Part shown: positions 31,530-42,480 of the stretch, one piece after another
Numbering within the stretch: position 1 is the first letter of the stretch
Layout: each line of letters starts with the position of its first letter
DNA from: Streptomyces sp. DvalAA-43
GTDB taxonomy: Bacteria > Actinomycetota > Actinomycetes > Streptomycetales > Streptomycetaceae
DNA: 64,000 nucleotides
NCBI RefSeq assembly: GCF_900091725.1
Contig: NZ_FMBW01000064.1
Coordinates: forward strand, 124,001-188,000
Reading direction: 5' to 3'
The notes under the pieces: model-generated
Database searches by the model: none
What the model saw: the letters and a program-made list of their open reading frames with translations, nothing else
What the model was told of the DNA's origin: nothing
Made by a program: the position numbers and the translations under genes

Positions 31530-31616
31530 GGCCCGTTCACTGCACATTCTGCACGTCGATCCCTCGCGGACTCGGGCCGGGTGGGGCACCGTGGTAGGGA
31601 CGAGAGGAGACATAAG

Positions 31617-31832
31617 ATGTCAAACCACACCTATCGGGTCACCGAAATCGTGGGAACCTCCCATGAAGGGGTCGACGATGCCATCCGCAGGGGCGTCGCA
31701 AGAGCTTCGGAAACGTTGCACAATCTCGACTGGTTCGAGATCACACAGGTGCGCGGCGAGATCAAGGACGGCCGGGTCGAGCACTACCAGGTGGGCCTGA
31801 AGGTGGGCTTCCGGCTCGACGAGACGAGCTGA
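31617..31832 (+). CDS. Dodecin, flavin-binding storage protein
   Basis: A 71-residue dodecin that assembles as a dodecamer and binds flavins. The sequence YRVTEIVGTSHEGVDDAI, LDWFEITQVRGEI and YQVGLKVGFRLDE is the full-length family pattern, with the flavin-stacking Trp in LDWFEI. AGAGGAGA precedes the ATG at 31617. It is monocistronic and divergent from the sugar-binding-protein gene across a 200-base region holding the DasR-like operator. Confidence 0.93.
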   Translation: MSNHTYRVTEIVGTSHEGVDDAIRRGVARASETLHNLDWFEITQVRGEIKDGRVEHYQVGLKVGFRLDETS

Positions 31833-31870
31833 TCCGGCCGGGTTCAGGTGCTGGTCCGGCCGGTTCAGGT
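31833..31870. repeat. Short tandem duplication between dodecin and HAD genes
   Basis: TCCGGCCGGGTTCAGGT (31833-31849) recurs as TCCGGCCGGTTCAGGT (31855-31870), differing by one G. The second copy includes the HAD gene's stop codon. It probably arose by slippage and is not a hairpin. Confidence 0.5.
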
Positions 31871-32353
31871 ACGGCCCTCGCGCTCCTGCGCGTCCCGCAG
31901 CGCCGCCGACGCCTTCGCCCAGCGGGCCCGCACCACGGCGAAACCCGCCTGCTCAGCGGCGTCGCAGACGAGTTCGTCGTCGTCGACCAGCATCCGCACC
32001 TCACGCTCCCGGCCCAGCCCCCGCAGGATCTCCAGCTTGGTGTGCCGGGCCGGTCTGCGGTCGTCGTTGCGGCGCATGTACACCCGCCCCTCGGGCAGCC
32101 CGTGTTCCGCCAGCCAGGCGACGGTGTCCCGGCGGCACCGCTCGGGCCGTCCGGTGAGATATCTGATCTCGCACTGCTCGGCGCTGCTCAGCGCCAGCCG
32201 TACGCCCTCGGGGAGCGGCGGGTCGTCGACGGCCGCGGCGAAGAAGGCGTTCCAGTCGCGCCGCCGCCCCTCCAGGTGGTGCTGCCGGTGGCCGCTGTCC
32301 GCGAGCGTGCCGTCCACGTCGAATACGGCCAGGGGCCGGTGGTCGCTCTTCAC
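31865..32353 (-). CDS. HAD-family phosphatase, polynucleotide-kinase 3'-phosphatase-like
   Basis: A 162-residue HAD hydrolase. Motif I is FDVDGTLAD (Asp12 and Asp14), motif II lies in YLTGRPERCR, and the acidic motif IV in LVDDDELV. The TGRPE sequence and small size match the phosphatase domains of phage T4 PNK-like and related actinomycete proteins; substrate unknown. GTG start at 32353. It is 12 bases downstream of the Cys-rich protein gene and probably co-transcribed. Confidence 0.75.
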   Translation of the reverse strand: MKSDHRPLAVFDVDGTLADSGHRQHHLEGRRRDWNAFFAAAVDDPPLPEGVRLALSSAEQCEIRYLTGRPERCRRDTVAWLAEHGLPEGRVYMRRNDDRRPARHTKLEILRGLGREREVRMLVDDDELVCDAAEQAGFAVVRARWAKASAALRDAQEREGRT

Positions 32354-32365
32354 GCCCCCATCACA

Positions 32366-33445
32366 TCAGACCAGCGCCGCCACCAGCAGCAGAAGCACGA
32401 CCACTCCGGCCACCACCGCGGCGACCCGCAGGGAGCGGCGCCTGGACCAGATCGGGAGCACCTCCAGGCCGCCGGAGCCGGGGAAGACGTAGAAGACGTG
32501 GTCGGGGTCGTCCGGGACCGCGACCGACATGAGAGGCAGCCACCCGATGTCGACCCGTCGGGCCACCTCGCCCGGCCGGGGCTCCAGCGCCGATGCGGCC
32601 ACCTTCACATGGGCGGGGTCCAGGGCATCGGGGAGCGGCTCGTCGGCCGAGGTCAGCGTGGCCCGTTCCCACGCGCCACTGCGCCCGGCCTGCTGCCGGA
32701 CCCGGAGCGGCGGAGCCGGGTCGGGGAGTCTGGCCGCGCTCCGCTCCGGGGCGTGTCCGACCGACCCGGCCGTCCACCGGGTCATCAGACCCGTTCCCTC
32801 GCACGGGGCGTGCTGCGTGGACCGCTCGCCCGCGCAGACCGGGCAGACCCTGAAGCCCGTGTCGTCGCACCTCCGGCACTGCTCGGTGCCCCGGCCGCGG
32901 CACCGCGGACAGGCGGTACGGGGTCTGCGGCACTCCAGACAGGTGGTCCGCTCGGAAGGACTCTTCTCCCGCGCCGGTCCGGGCGTCGCCCGGTCCTTGC
33001 GGCGTTCGCCCGTGCCGTCGCACCAGGTGCACGGTTCCACGCCTTTGCAGGCGGGACACGACGGACCGATGTCGCAGCCGAGTTTCCCCTTGGCCCGGCA
33101 GCGCGAGCACGGCTGCCGTCCCTCGTCGCAGCCGCAGTCCACCGTCCGCACCGAGCCGCTGAGCACCAGCTCCACCCGTCGCGGCCGGGCCGGGTTCCTG
33201 GGCGGCTCGACCGGATGGTCGCGCAGCTTCCCCTCGTACGTCGGCAGCCCCGAGATGTCGTACCTGCCGGGCCTGGTCTCCGGCCGGGTGGTGCGGGTCT
33301 CCACACTGCGGACGACGCGCAGGTCGAGCATCGGGAGCCGGGCGATGTCGGCGCCGGTCCGCCGCAACTGCGGCCCCTGCCCCGGGCGGCCGATGTGCCG
33401 GGCGATCGCTTCGAGGACATCGTCCTCGGACAGTGACTCGGCCAT
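32366..33445 (-). CDS. DnaJ zinc-finger-like Cys-rich protein with C-terminal membrane anchor
   Basis: A 359-residue protein of unknown function. Residues about 100-220 hold many CxxC/CxxCxGxG-like repeats (CSRCRAKG, CPACKG, CTWCDGTG, CLECRR, CPRCRGRG, CRRCDDTG, CPVCAGE) like the zinc-binding region of DnaJ, but there is no J domain. A single hydrophobic segment (VAAVVAGVVVLLLLVAALV) ends the chain, so the Cys-rich region is probably cytoplasmic and tail-anchored. Such regions bind unfolded proteins or are structural zinc sites. No pathway is evident; downstream is the HAD phosphatase gene. Confidence 0.72.
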   Translation of the reverse strand: MAESLSEDDVLEAIARHIGRPGQGPQLRRTGADIARLPMLDLRVVRSVETRTTRPETRPGRYDISGLPTYEGKLRDHPVEPPRNPARPRRVELVLSGSVRTVDCGCDEGRQPCSRCRAKGKLGCDIGPSCPACKGVEPCTWCDGTGERRKDRATPGPAREKSPSERTTCLECRRPRTACPRCRGRGTEQCRRCDDTGFRVCPVCAGERSTQHAPCEGTGLMTRWTAGSVGHAPERSAARLPDPAPPLRVRQQAGRSGAWERATLTSADEPLPDALDPAHVKVAASALEPRPGEVARRVDIGWLPLMSVAVPDDPDHVFYVFPGSGGLEVLPIWSRRRSLRVAAVVAGVVVLLLLVAALV

Positions 33446-33715
33446 GACGGTGCTTCCACCTCCCCTGGTCGGCGCGCCCGCGCGCCCGGGGCAGCGTACG
33501 GGCGGGGCCGCCCGGCCTTCAAGAGGGCGTACGGGGGCGGACGACGGGGCTCACCCGGTACTCGTTGACCACTCCGCGCGCGCCCGGTCGCGCGCGTGGA
33601 TGGGTGATCGGATGCTTGCGTTCCGCGAAGATCGCAAAAGGTTGTACAGGATGTGCATGGAATCAAAAGCGTTCGCAAAGCTATATTCAGGTTTGTGGCA
33701 TCCAACGTTAACCAT

Positions 33716-35086
33716 GTGAAGCGAATACTCCTGCGTTCAGGCAAGAGCCCCTACGACGTCGTCCCCGTCGAGCGCGCTCTCCACGAGGACGTGTTCGCCA
33801 CCAACTCGGGCAACCTGATCTTCAGCGACGCCGCTCACAAGATCCTTGAGACGCCACGTTCCGAGGTGGTGTCGAACGGCATCACCACCAAGGTCGCCGA
33901 CGCCGACCGCATCAACAGCGAGTACGACGTCTTCGTCATCCCGCTCGCCAACGCCTTCCGGCCGTCCTTCGAGCCGCAGTTGAAGCGGCTCACCCAGCTC
34001 ATCTCGAAGCTGAAGATCCCGGTGGTCGTCCCGGGTGTCGGCGCCCAGACCGGCGTCAACTACTCCGCGGACCGGCTGAAGCCGATGCAGCCCTCGGTCT
34101 ACGCCTTCGTCTCCGCCGTGCTCGACCACAGCGCCTCCATCGGCGTGCGCGGGGAGTTCACCGAGCGGTATCTCCGGGACATGGGATTCCGCGACGTGGA
34201 GGTCATCGGCTGTCCGTCGATGTTCCTGCACGGCAGCAGACTCGTCATCCGGGAGGACGGCCGGACGCTCGGCCCCGAGTCGCGCATCGCCGTCAACGGA
34301 TCGCACGACGCGGTGCGCAAGCACAAGCTCGGGCAGATCATCGACCGCACCCATGCGCGCTACCCCCACCTCCGGTTCATCGGCCAGAACCTCTCCGACG
34401 CCCGTCAGCTGCACTGGCGCGACCTGTCCCATCCGAACGCCGCGGTCACCGGCATCCCCACCCACCCCGACCACCCCATGTACAGGGAGGACAAGGTCCG
34501 GGTCTACATCGACCCCGTCACCTGGATGGCCGACCTGCGGGGCTTCGACTTCTCCTTCGGCTCCCGGATCCACGGCAACATCGCGGCGCTGCTGGCCGGG
34601 ACGCCGGCCACCGTGCTCTGCGGCGACTCCCGGACGCTGGAGCTGTGCCGCTACTTCGACATCCCCCACCGGATGCTCACCAAGGTCCCGGCCGACCTCG
34701 ACCCCGCCGATCTCTACGCCTCGGCGGACTTCGGGCCGCTGATGCGCGGTCACCAGGAACGGTTCGACCGGTTCATGAACTTCCTCGACAAGAACGGCCT
34801 GGAGAACACCTTCACCCACGGTGACGGCGGCGCGGCCTTCGAGACCCGGATGAGCAAGCTGGCCTTCCCTCCGGGCGTCCGCCCCTGGGTCGGCACCGAC
34901 GCCGGCACGATGGCACCGCGGCTGAACTGGCTCCAGTCCCAGCTGGCCGAACTCACCACCGAGAACGCCCAGCTCAGGCGGAAGCTCCTGAAGAGCGCCT
35001 CGCTGCCCGCCCAGCGCTCCACGTACCAGCGCGCCCGCAGCGTCGTGGGAAGGCCCATCAAGCGCGCCCTGCGCCCCTCCCGATGA
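33716..35086 (+). CDS. Polysaccharide pyruvyl transferase family protein
   Basis: A 456-residue protein of the polysaccharide pyruvyl transferase fold (CsaB/WcaK-like). Family stretches are RILLRSGKSPYDVV, FATNSGNLIFSDA, VVVPGVGAQTG, IGVRGEFTERYL and FSFGSRIHGNIAALLAGTPA with the conserved SRIHG. The C-terminus has a short coiled coil (WLQSQLAELTTENAQLRRKLL). The GTG at 33716 fits the family N-terminus; 33695 (GTG) is possible. No clear RBS is visible, and the 110 bases before it are unusually AT-rich with TATATT near 33682. It probably adds pyruvate ketals to a cell-wall glycan; no glycan cluster is adjacent. Confidence 0.78.
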   Translation: MKRILLRSGKSPYDVVPVERALHEDVFATNSGNLIFSDAAHKILETPRSEVVSNGITTKVADADRINSEYDVFVIPLANAFRPSFEPQLKRLTQLISKLKIPVVVPGVGAQTGVNYSADRLKPMQPSVYAFVSAVLDHSASIGVRGEFTERYLRDMGFRDVEVIGCPSMFLHGSRLVIREDGRTLGPESRIAVNGSHDAVRKHKLGQIIDRTHARYPHLRFIGQNLSDARQLHWRDLSHPNAAVTGIPTHPDHPMYREDKVRVYIDPVTWMADLRGFDFSFGSRIHGNIAALLAGTPATVLCGDSRTLELCRYFDIPHRMLTKVPADLDPADLYASADFGPLMRGHQERFDRFMNFLDKNGLENTFTHGDGGAAFETRMSKLAFPPGVRPWVGTDAGTMAPRLNWLQSQLAELTTENAQLRRKLLKSASLPAQRSTYQRARSVVGRPIKRALRPSR

Positions 35087-35108
35087 GCCCGCGCCCGCAC
35101 TGATCCCC

Positions 35109-35134
35109 GAGGCCGGTCCGCCAGGACCGGCCTC
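35109..35134 (+). terminator. 11-bp hairpin after the pyruvyl transferase gene
   Basis: GAGGCCGGTCC (35109-35119) and GGACCGGCCTC (35124-35134) are exact complements around GCCA, 22 bases past the stop codon. Confidence 0.8.
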
Positions 35135-35267
35135 CGGTCGTCGCGGACCCGGGCGGGGCCCACCCTCGTCGCGGGCCTGGGCGGTGTCCGCCGTCCCCGT
35201 GCCTAGAATCGGAGTGTTTGTCCCCCGGCCGACGGCCTGCCCCGATCCGTACGGAGTCCCCGCGCAC

Positions 35268-37691
35268 ATGTCCACCCCCCACGATCCGTACGTCCGGGTG
35301 CGCGGCGCCCGTGAGCACAATCTCCAGGACGTCTCGGTCGACATCCCGCGCGACACCCTCACCGTCTTCACCGGCGTCTCCGGCTCCGGGAAGTCCTCCC
35401 TGGCGTTCGGGACGATCTACGCCGAGGCCCAGCGCCGCTACTTCGAGTCCGTCGCCCCCTACGCCCGCCGGCTGATCCATCAGGTCGGCGCGCCCGCGGT
35501 CGGCGAGGTCACCGGGCTGCCGCCCGCCGTCTCCCTGGAGCAGCGCCGCTCGGCGCCCGGCGCCCGTTCGTCCGTCGGGACGGTCACCACCCTCTCCAAC
35601 TTCCTGCGGATGCTGTTCTCGCGGGCCGGTGAGTACCCGGCCGGCGCCGAACCGCTGGACTCCGACGCCTTCTCACCGAACACCGCGGCCGGGGCGTGCC
35701 CGCGGTGCCATGGGCTCGGCCTCGTCCACCGCACCACCGAGGAGCTGCTGGTCCCCGACCCCTCGCTGTCGATCCGGGACGGGGCGATCGCCGCCTGGCC
35801 GGGGGCCTGGCAGGGCAAGAACCTGCGCGATGTGCTGGACGCGCTGGGCCACGACACCGACCGGCCCTGGCGCGAACTGGGCGCCGAGGAGCGGGAGTGG
35901 ATCCTGTTCACCGACGAGCAGCCGGTGGTGACGGTCCATCCGGTGCGGGAGGCGGGACGCATCCAACGCCCCTACCAGGGCACGTACATGAGCGCCCGCC
36001 GCTATGTGATGCACACCTTCGCGGACTCCAGGAGCCGCACCCTGCGGGCGAAGGCCGAACGGTTCCTGACGAGTGCCCCCTGCCCGTCCTGCCACGGCAG
36101 CCGGCTGCGCCCGGAGGCGCTGGCCGTCACCTTCGCCGGCCGCACCATCGCGGAGCTGGCCGCGCTTCCGCTGACCTCGCTCGCGGAGCTGCTGCGCACG
36201 GCGGGCGGCAGCGAGACGGCGCGGGTGCTGACGGCGGATCTGCTCGCCCGGATCGGGACGGTCACCGAGCTGGGTCTCGGCTATCTCAGCCTCGACCGCA
36301 CGGCTCCGACGCTGTCCTCCGGCGAACTGCAACGGCTGCGTCTCGCCACCCAGCTGCGCTCGGGCCTCTTCGGGGTCGTCTATGTGCTGGACGAACCGTC
36401 GGCCGGTCTCCATCCGGCGGACACCGAGTCGCTGCTGGGGGTGCTGGGGCGGCTCAAGGAGGCCGGGAACTCGGTCTTCGTCGTGGAACACCAGATGGAT
36501 GTGGTGCGCCGGGCGGACTGGCTGGTGGACGTGGGGCCGCTGGCCGGTGAGCACGGGGGCCGGGTGCTGCACAGCGGCCCCCCGGCCGGGCTCGCGGGCG
36601 TGGCGGAGTCGGCCACCCGGCGCTTCCTCTTCGACGAAGGGCCCGCGCCGGTACGCGAGGTGCGGGCGCCGTCGGGGTGGCTGCGGCTGGACGGGGTAGA
36701 CCGGCACAATGTACGGGGCGTGGACGCCGCCTTCCCGCTCGGGGTGTTCACGGCCGTCACGGGGGTCTCGGGGTCGGGGAAGTCGACGCTGGCCGGTCAG
36801 GTCCTGGCCGGTGTGCTCGCCGACCGTCAGGCCGCCGCCCCCGCGGACCTGGCCGCCGAGCCGCCCACCGCCTGGTGCGTGTCGGCGCGGGGGCTGGCGG
36901 CGGTGGACCGTCTCGTACAGGTCGACCAGCGGCCGATCGGCCGTACCCCCCGGTCCAATCTCGCCACCTACACCGGGCTCTTCGACGTGGTACGGAAGCT
37001 GTTCGCCGCCACGGACACGGCCCGGGAGCGCGGGTACAAGGCCGGGCGGTTCTCCTTCAACGTGGCGGGTGGGCGGTGCGAGACCTGCCAGGGGGAGGGG
37101 TTCGTCTCCGTGGAGCTGCTCTTCCTGCCCAGTACGTACGCGCCCTGCCCGGACTGTCACGGGGCGCGGTACAACCCGCGCACGCTGGAGGTCACGCTGC
37201 GCGGCCTGGACATCGCGCAGGTGCTGGATCTGACGGTGGAGTCGGCGGCCGGGTTCTTCGCGGACACACCGGCCGCCGAACGCAGCCTGCGGACCCTGCT
37301 CGATGTCGGGCTCGGCTATCTGCGGCTCGGGCAGCCCGCGACGGAGCTGTCGGGCGGCGAGGCCCAGCGGATCAAGCTCGCCGCCGAGCTCCAGCGCACC
37401 CGCCGGGGCCACACCCTGTACCTGCTGGACGAGCCGACGACGGGGCTGCACCCCGCCGATGTCGAGGTGCTGATGCGGCAGTTGCACGGCCTCGTCGACG
37501 CGGGCAGCACGGTGGTGGTCGTGGAGCACGACATGGCGGTGGTGGCGGGCGCCGACTGGGTGATCGACCTCGGGCCCGGCGGCGGTGACCGGGGCGGCCG
37601 GATCATGACGGCGGGAACGCCCGCCGAGGTGGCTCGGGCCGCGGGCAGCCGTACGGCGCCGTACCTGGCCGCGGCCCTGCGTCGGCCCTGA
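35268..37691 (+). CDS. Class-II UvrA-like ABC ATPase
   Basis: An 807-residue UvrA homologue with two ABC modules: Walker A GVSGSGKSSL and GVSGSGKSTL, signatures LSSGELQRL and LSGGEAQRI, and zinc-hook pairs CPRCHG, CPSCHG, CETCQG and CPDCHG. It is about 150 residues shorter than canonical UvrA because the region between the first Walker A and the first zinc hook lacks the UvrB-binding domain. That makes it the UvrA2/DrrC-like type, linked to drug or DNA-adduct tolerance rather than housekeeping repair. ATG at 35268 (GGAG upstream); a TAGAAT -10 element at 35204-35209 suggests its own promoter. Confidence 0.85.
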   Translation: MSTPHDPYVRVRGAREHNLQDVSVDIPRDTLTVFTGVSGSGKSSLAFGTIYAEAQRRYFESVAPYARRLIHQVGAPAVGEVTGLPPAVSLEQRRSAPGARSSVGTVTTLSNFLRMLFSRAGEYPAGAEPLDSDAFSPNTAAGACPRCHGLGLVHRTTEELLVPDPSLSIRDGAIAAWPGAWQGKNLRDVLDALGHDTDRPWRELGAEEREWILFTDEQPVVTVHPVREAGRIQRPYQGTYMSARRYVMHTFADSRSRTLRAKAERFLTSAPCPSCHGSRLRPEALAVTFAGRTIAELAALPLTSLAELLRTAGGSETARVLTADLLARIGTVTELGLGYLSLDRTAPTLSSGELQRLRLATQLRSGLFGVVYVLDEPSAGLHPADTESLLGVLGRLKEAGNSVFVVEHQMDVVRRADWLVDVGPLAGEHGGRVLHSGPPAGLAGVAESATRRFLFDEGPAPVREVRAPSGWLRLDGVDRHNVRGVDAAFPLGVFTAVTGVSGSGKSTLAGQVLAGVLADRQAAAPADLAAEPPTAWCVSARGLAAVDRLVQVDQRPIGRTPRSNLATYTGLFDVVRKLFAATDTARERGYKAGRFSFNVAGGRCETCQGEGFVSVELLFLPSTYAPCPDCHGARYNPRTLEVTLRGLDIAQVLDLTVESAAGFFADTPAAERSLRTLLDVGLGYLRLGQPATELSGGEAQRIKLAAELQRTRRGHTLYLLDEPTTGLHPADVEVLMRQLHGLVDAGSTVVVVEHDMAVVAGADWVIDLGPGGGDRGGRIMTAGTPAEVARAAGSRTAPYLAAALRRP

Positions 37692-37774
37692 CGGCCCGTC
37701 CGGGATCAACTTCCCCGTACCCACGCCGAGTTGCCGCATCAGGCAAGCAATGGGGAATGAAACGGCAAAGAGCA

Positions 37775-37803
37775 TTGACCGCGAGCTGGTCCAGACCAAT
37801 CAT
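37775..37803 (+). promoter_or_regulatory. Promoter with DasR-type operator of the chitinase gene
   Basis: TTGACC (37775-37780) and AATCAT (37798-37803) are 17 bases apart. The palindrome TGGTCCAGACCA (37787-37798) fills the spacer and touches the -10, so a bound repressor would block polymerase. The core matches the published DasR element and chitinase operators. Shared layout with 31501-31529. Confidence 0.75.
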
Positions 37804-37868
37804 GGGCATGCCTCACGGCCGCTCCACACCGTGCGGTGTGTGACCCCCGGCCGGGTTTCACAGGAACG

Positions 37869-37894
37869 GGCCGCGCCCCCGAGCGGGCGCGGCC
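37869..37894 (+). promoter_or_regulatory. 10-bp hairpin in the chitinase 5' leader
   Basis: GGCCGCGCCC (37869-37878) and GGGCGCGGCC (37885-37894) are perfect complements with a 6-base loop. It lies within the predicted 130-base leader, 45 bases before the ATG. It could attenuate or stabilise the message. Confidence 0.5.
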
Positions 37895-37939
37895 GAGCCG
37901 TGCGATCCGCCCGTTGTCTCACCCGCTGGGAGCACCCCC

Positions 37940-39706
37940 ATGAGATGTCCACGAGCACTCGGCACAGTCCTGAGCGCCCTGGCCACGACCGTCGCGTCCG
38001 CCGGCCTGGTCCTCGGGTCAGGCGCCGGGGCGCAGGCCGCCCCCGCCGCCGCCACTCCCCTGCCCGCGCACGTCTTCGCCCCGTACTTCGAGGCGTGGAA
38101 CGGCGACAGCCCGGCCGCGCTCTCCCAGGCGTCCGGCGCCAAGTACCTGACCATGGCCTTCATCCAGACGGAGGCCCGCGGTTCCTGCACCCCCTACTGG
38201 AACGGCGATTCGAGCACGCCCATCGCCCAGTCCGAGTTCGGCGCCGACTTCACCACCATGCGCTCGCGCGGCGGCGATGTGATCCCCTCGTTCGGCGGGT
38301 ACACGGCCGACAACGGCGGCACCGAGATCGCCGACAGCTGTACGAACGTCGACTCCATCGCGGCGGCCTACGAGAAGGTCATCACGACCTACGACGTGTC
38401 ACGCCTCGACATGGACATCGAGGACAACTCGCTGGAGAACAGCGCCGGCATCGACCGCCGCAACAAGGCGATCAAGAAGGTCCAGGACTGGGCGGCCGCC
38501 AACGGGCGCTCGGTGCAGATCTCGTACACCCTGCCGACCACGACGAGCGGCCTCGCCGACAGCGGTCTCGCGGTGCTGGAGAACGCCGTGTCCAACGGCG
38601 CCAAGGTCGATGTCGTGAACCTGATGACGTTCGACTACTACGACGGTGCCTCGCACAACATGGCGCAGGACACCCAGACGGCGATCACCGGTCTCAAGGG
38701 CCAGCTCGCCGACCTGTATCCGTTGAAGAGCGACGCCCAGCTGTGGGGCATGACCGGTGTCATCGAGATGCCGGGCATCGACGACTACGGCCCCGCCGAG
38801 ACGTTCACCACGGCCGATGCCACCTCGGTCTACGACTGGGCCGTCTCCAAGGGGCTCAGCACCCTGTCGTTCTGGGCGCTCCAGCGCGACAACGGCGGCT
38901 GCCCCGGTACCGGGGGCAGCGACACCTGCTCCGGCATCGCGCAGGACACCTGGTACTTCAGCCACACGTTCGCCCCGTTCACGGGCGGCGGTACCGGTCC
39001 GGTGACCGACGACTACTCGGTGGCCGTCGCCCCGGGTTCGGCGACGGTCGCCCCCGGCGGCACCGCCACGGCGACGGTGAACACCGCGGTCACCTCCGGC
39101 AGCGCGAAGACCGTGGCGCTGACGACGAGCGGGGCGCCCGCCGGAGTGACGGCGACGCTCAGCCCGAGCTCGGTCACCGCGGGCGAGGCGTCGAAGCTGA
39201 CGGTCGTCACCTCGGCGTCCACGGCTCCGGGCACGTACAAGATCAATGTGACCGGCGCCTCGGGCAGCCTCAGCCACGCGGTGACCTTCACCCTGACGGT
39301 GTCGGGTCCGGGCGGCGGCACCGGTGCCCTGGTGAACGGTGACTTCGAGACCGGCTCTCTGAGCCCCTGGACGTGCGACGCCGGTGGCGCGGTCGTCTCC
39401 ACACCGGTCCACGGCGGTTCGCACGCGCTCGCCGCGGCGGCCACCGCGTCGCAGACCGGCGAGTGCGCGCAGACCCTCACCCTGTCCCCCAACACCAAGT
39501 ACACCCTGAGCGGTTGGGTGCAGGGCAACTACGGATACCTCGGGGTGCGCGGCGACGCGACCGCGAGCGTCTGGGGTTCGTCGAGCGGCTACGCGAAGCA
39601 GTCGGTGGCGTTCACCACCGGTTCGACGGGCACGGTGACCGTCTATCTGCACGGCTGGTACGCACAGGGCACGGTCTACGGCGACGACATCTCCGTGACG
39701 TCCTGA
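37940..39706 (+). CDS. Secreted GH18 chitinase with Ig-like and carbohydrate-binding domains
   Basis: A 588-residue exported glycoside hydrolase. Residues 1-34 are a signal peptide ending AQAAP. The GH18 barrel (about 40-345) starts HVFAPYFEAWNGD and has the catalytic LDMDIED with Glu161 (the DxDxE motif). An Ig-like linker domain (about 350-450) and a C-terminal carbohydrate-binding module (from LVNGDFETGSLSPW) follow. It hydrolyses chitin outside the cell. The ATG has GGGAG nine bases upstream. Control by a DasR-like operator and a leader hairpin is visible, and a 13-bp terminator follows. Confidence 0.92.
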   Translation: MRCPRALGTVLSALATTVASAGLVLGSGAGAQAAPAAATPLPAHVFAPYFEAWNGDSPAALSQASGAKYLTMAFIQTEARGSCTPYWNGDSSTPIAQSEFGADFTTMRSRGGDVIPSFGGYTADNGGTEIADSCTNVDSIAAAYEKVITTYDVSRLDMDIEDNSLENSAGIDRRNKAIKKVQDWAAANGRSVQISYTLPTTTSGLADSGLAVLENAVSNGAKVDVVNLMTFDYYDGASHNMAQDTQTAITGLKGQLADLYPLKSDAQLWGMTGVIEMPGIDDYGPAETFTTADATSVYDWAVSKGLSTLSFWALQRDNGGCPGTGGSDTCSGIAQDTWYFSHTFAPFTGGGTGPVTDDYSVAVAPGSATVAPGGTATATVNTAVTSGSAKTVALTTSGAPAGVTATLSPSSVTAGEASKLTVVTSASTAPGTYKINVTGASGSLSHAVTFTLTVSGPGGGTGALVNGDFETGSLSPWTCDAGGAVVSTPVHGGSHALAAAATASQTGECAQTLTLSPNTKYTLSGWVQGNYGYLGVRGDATASVWGSSSGYAKQSVAFTTGSTGTVTVYLHGWYAQGTVYGDDISVTS

Positions 39707-39726
39707 TCCACCGGAACGGATGAGAC

Positions 39727-39765
39727 TTCCTGGTCCCGGGGGTGGGCGGCCTCCGGGACCAGGAA
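39727..39765. terminator. 13-bp perfect hairpin between chitinase and sdhB
   Basis: TTCCTGGTCCCGG (39727-39739) and CCGGGACCAGGAA (39753-39765) are exact complements with a 13-base loop. Genes converge on it, so it probably ends both. Confidence 0.8.
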
Positions 39766-39777
39766 CTCGCCCGGCCC

Positions 39778-40520
39778 TCAGCGGCGCACCTTGCGGACGG
39801 CCCGCAGCCACTCCTTGTTCATGGCCGAGATCGAGGGCAGCGGGATGCCCTTGGGGCAGGCGGTGGCGCATTCGCCGGTGAGCGTGCAGCCGCCGAAGCC
39901 CTCGCTGTCCATCCGGTCGACCATGTCGAGGACCCGGGTCTCACGTTCCGGGGCGCCCTGCGGCAGGACGTTGAGGTGGTTGATCTTCGCCGAGGTGAAG
40001 AGCATCGCCGAGCCGTTGGGACAGGCCGCCACGCAGGCGCCGCAGCCGATGCACTCGGCGTGCTCGAAGGCGAAGTCGGCGTCCGGCTTGGGCACCGGGG
40101 TGGCGTGCGCCTCGGGGGCGGTGCCGGTCGGTGCGGAGATGTAGCCGCCCGCCTGGATGATCCGGTCGAAGGCGGAGCGGTCCACCACCAGGTCCTTGAC
40201 GACCGGGAAGGCGGAGGCGCGCCAGGGTTCGATGTCGATGGTGTCGCCGTCCTCGAAGGACCGCATGTGGAGCTGGCAGGTGGTGGTGCGCTCGGGGCCG
40301 TGGGCGTCGCCGTTGATGACGAGACTGCAGGCCCCGCAGATGCCCTCGCGGCAGTCGTGGTCGAAGGCGACGGGGTCGTCGCCTTCGAGGATGAGTTCCT
40401 CGTTGAGGGTGTCGAGCATCTCCAGGAACGACATGTCCCGCGAGATGCCGTCCACCTCGTAGGTGGACATGGCTCCGGGTGCGTCGGCGTTCTTCTGGCG
40501 CCAGACGCGCAGGGTGAGCT

Positions 40521-40524
<4 letters not shown>
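39778..40524 (-). CDS. sdhB: Succinate dehydrogenase iron-sulfur subunit
   Basis: A 248-residue SdhB/FrdB subunit passing electrons from the flavoprotein to the membrane subunit. The 2Fe-2S ligands are in DHDCREGICGACSLVING; the 4Fe-4S and 3Fe-4S ligands are in CIGCGACVAACPNGS and CATACPKGIP. ATG at 40524 overlaps the sdhA stop. Third gene of sdhCAB. The type (large SdhA, single SdhC) is the fumarate-reductase-like form found beside the standard four-subunit enzyme in streptomycetes. Confidence 0.92.
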
Positions 40525-42479
<1,955 letters not shown>

Positions 42480-42480
42480 G

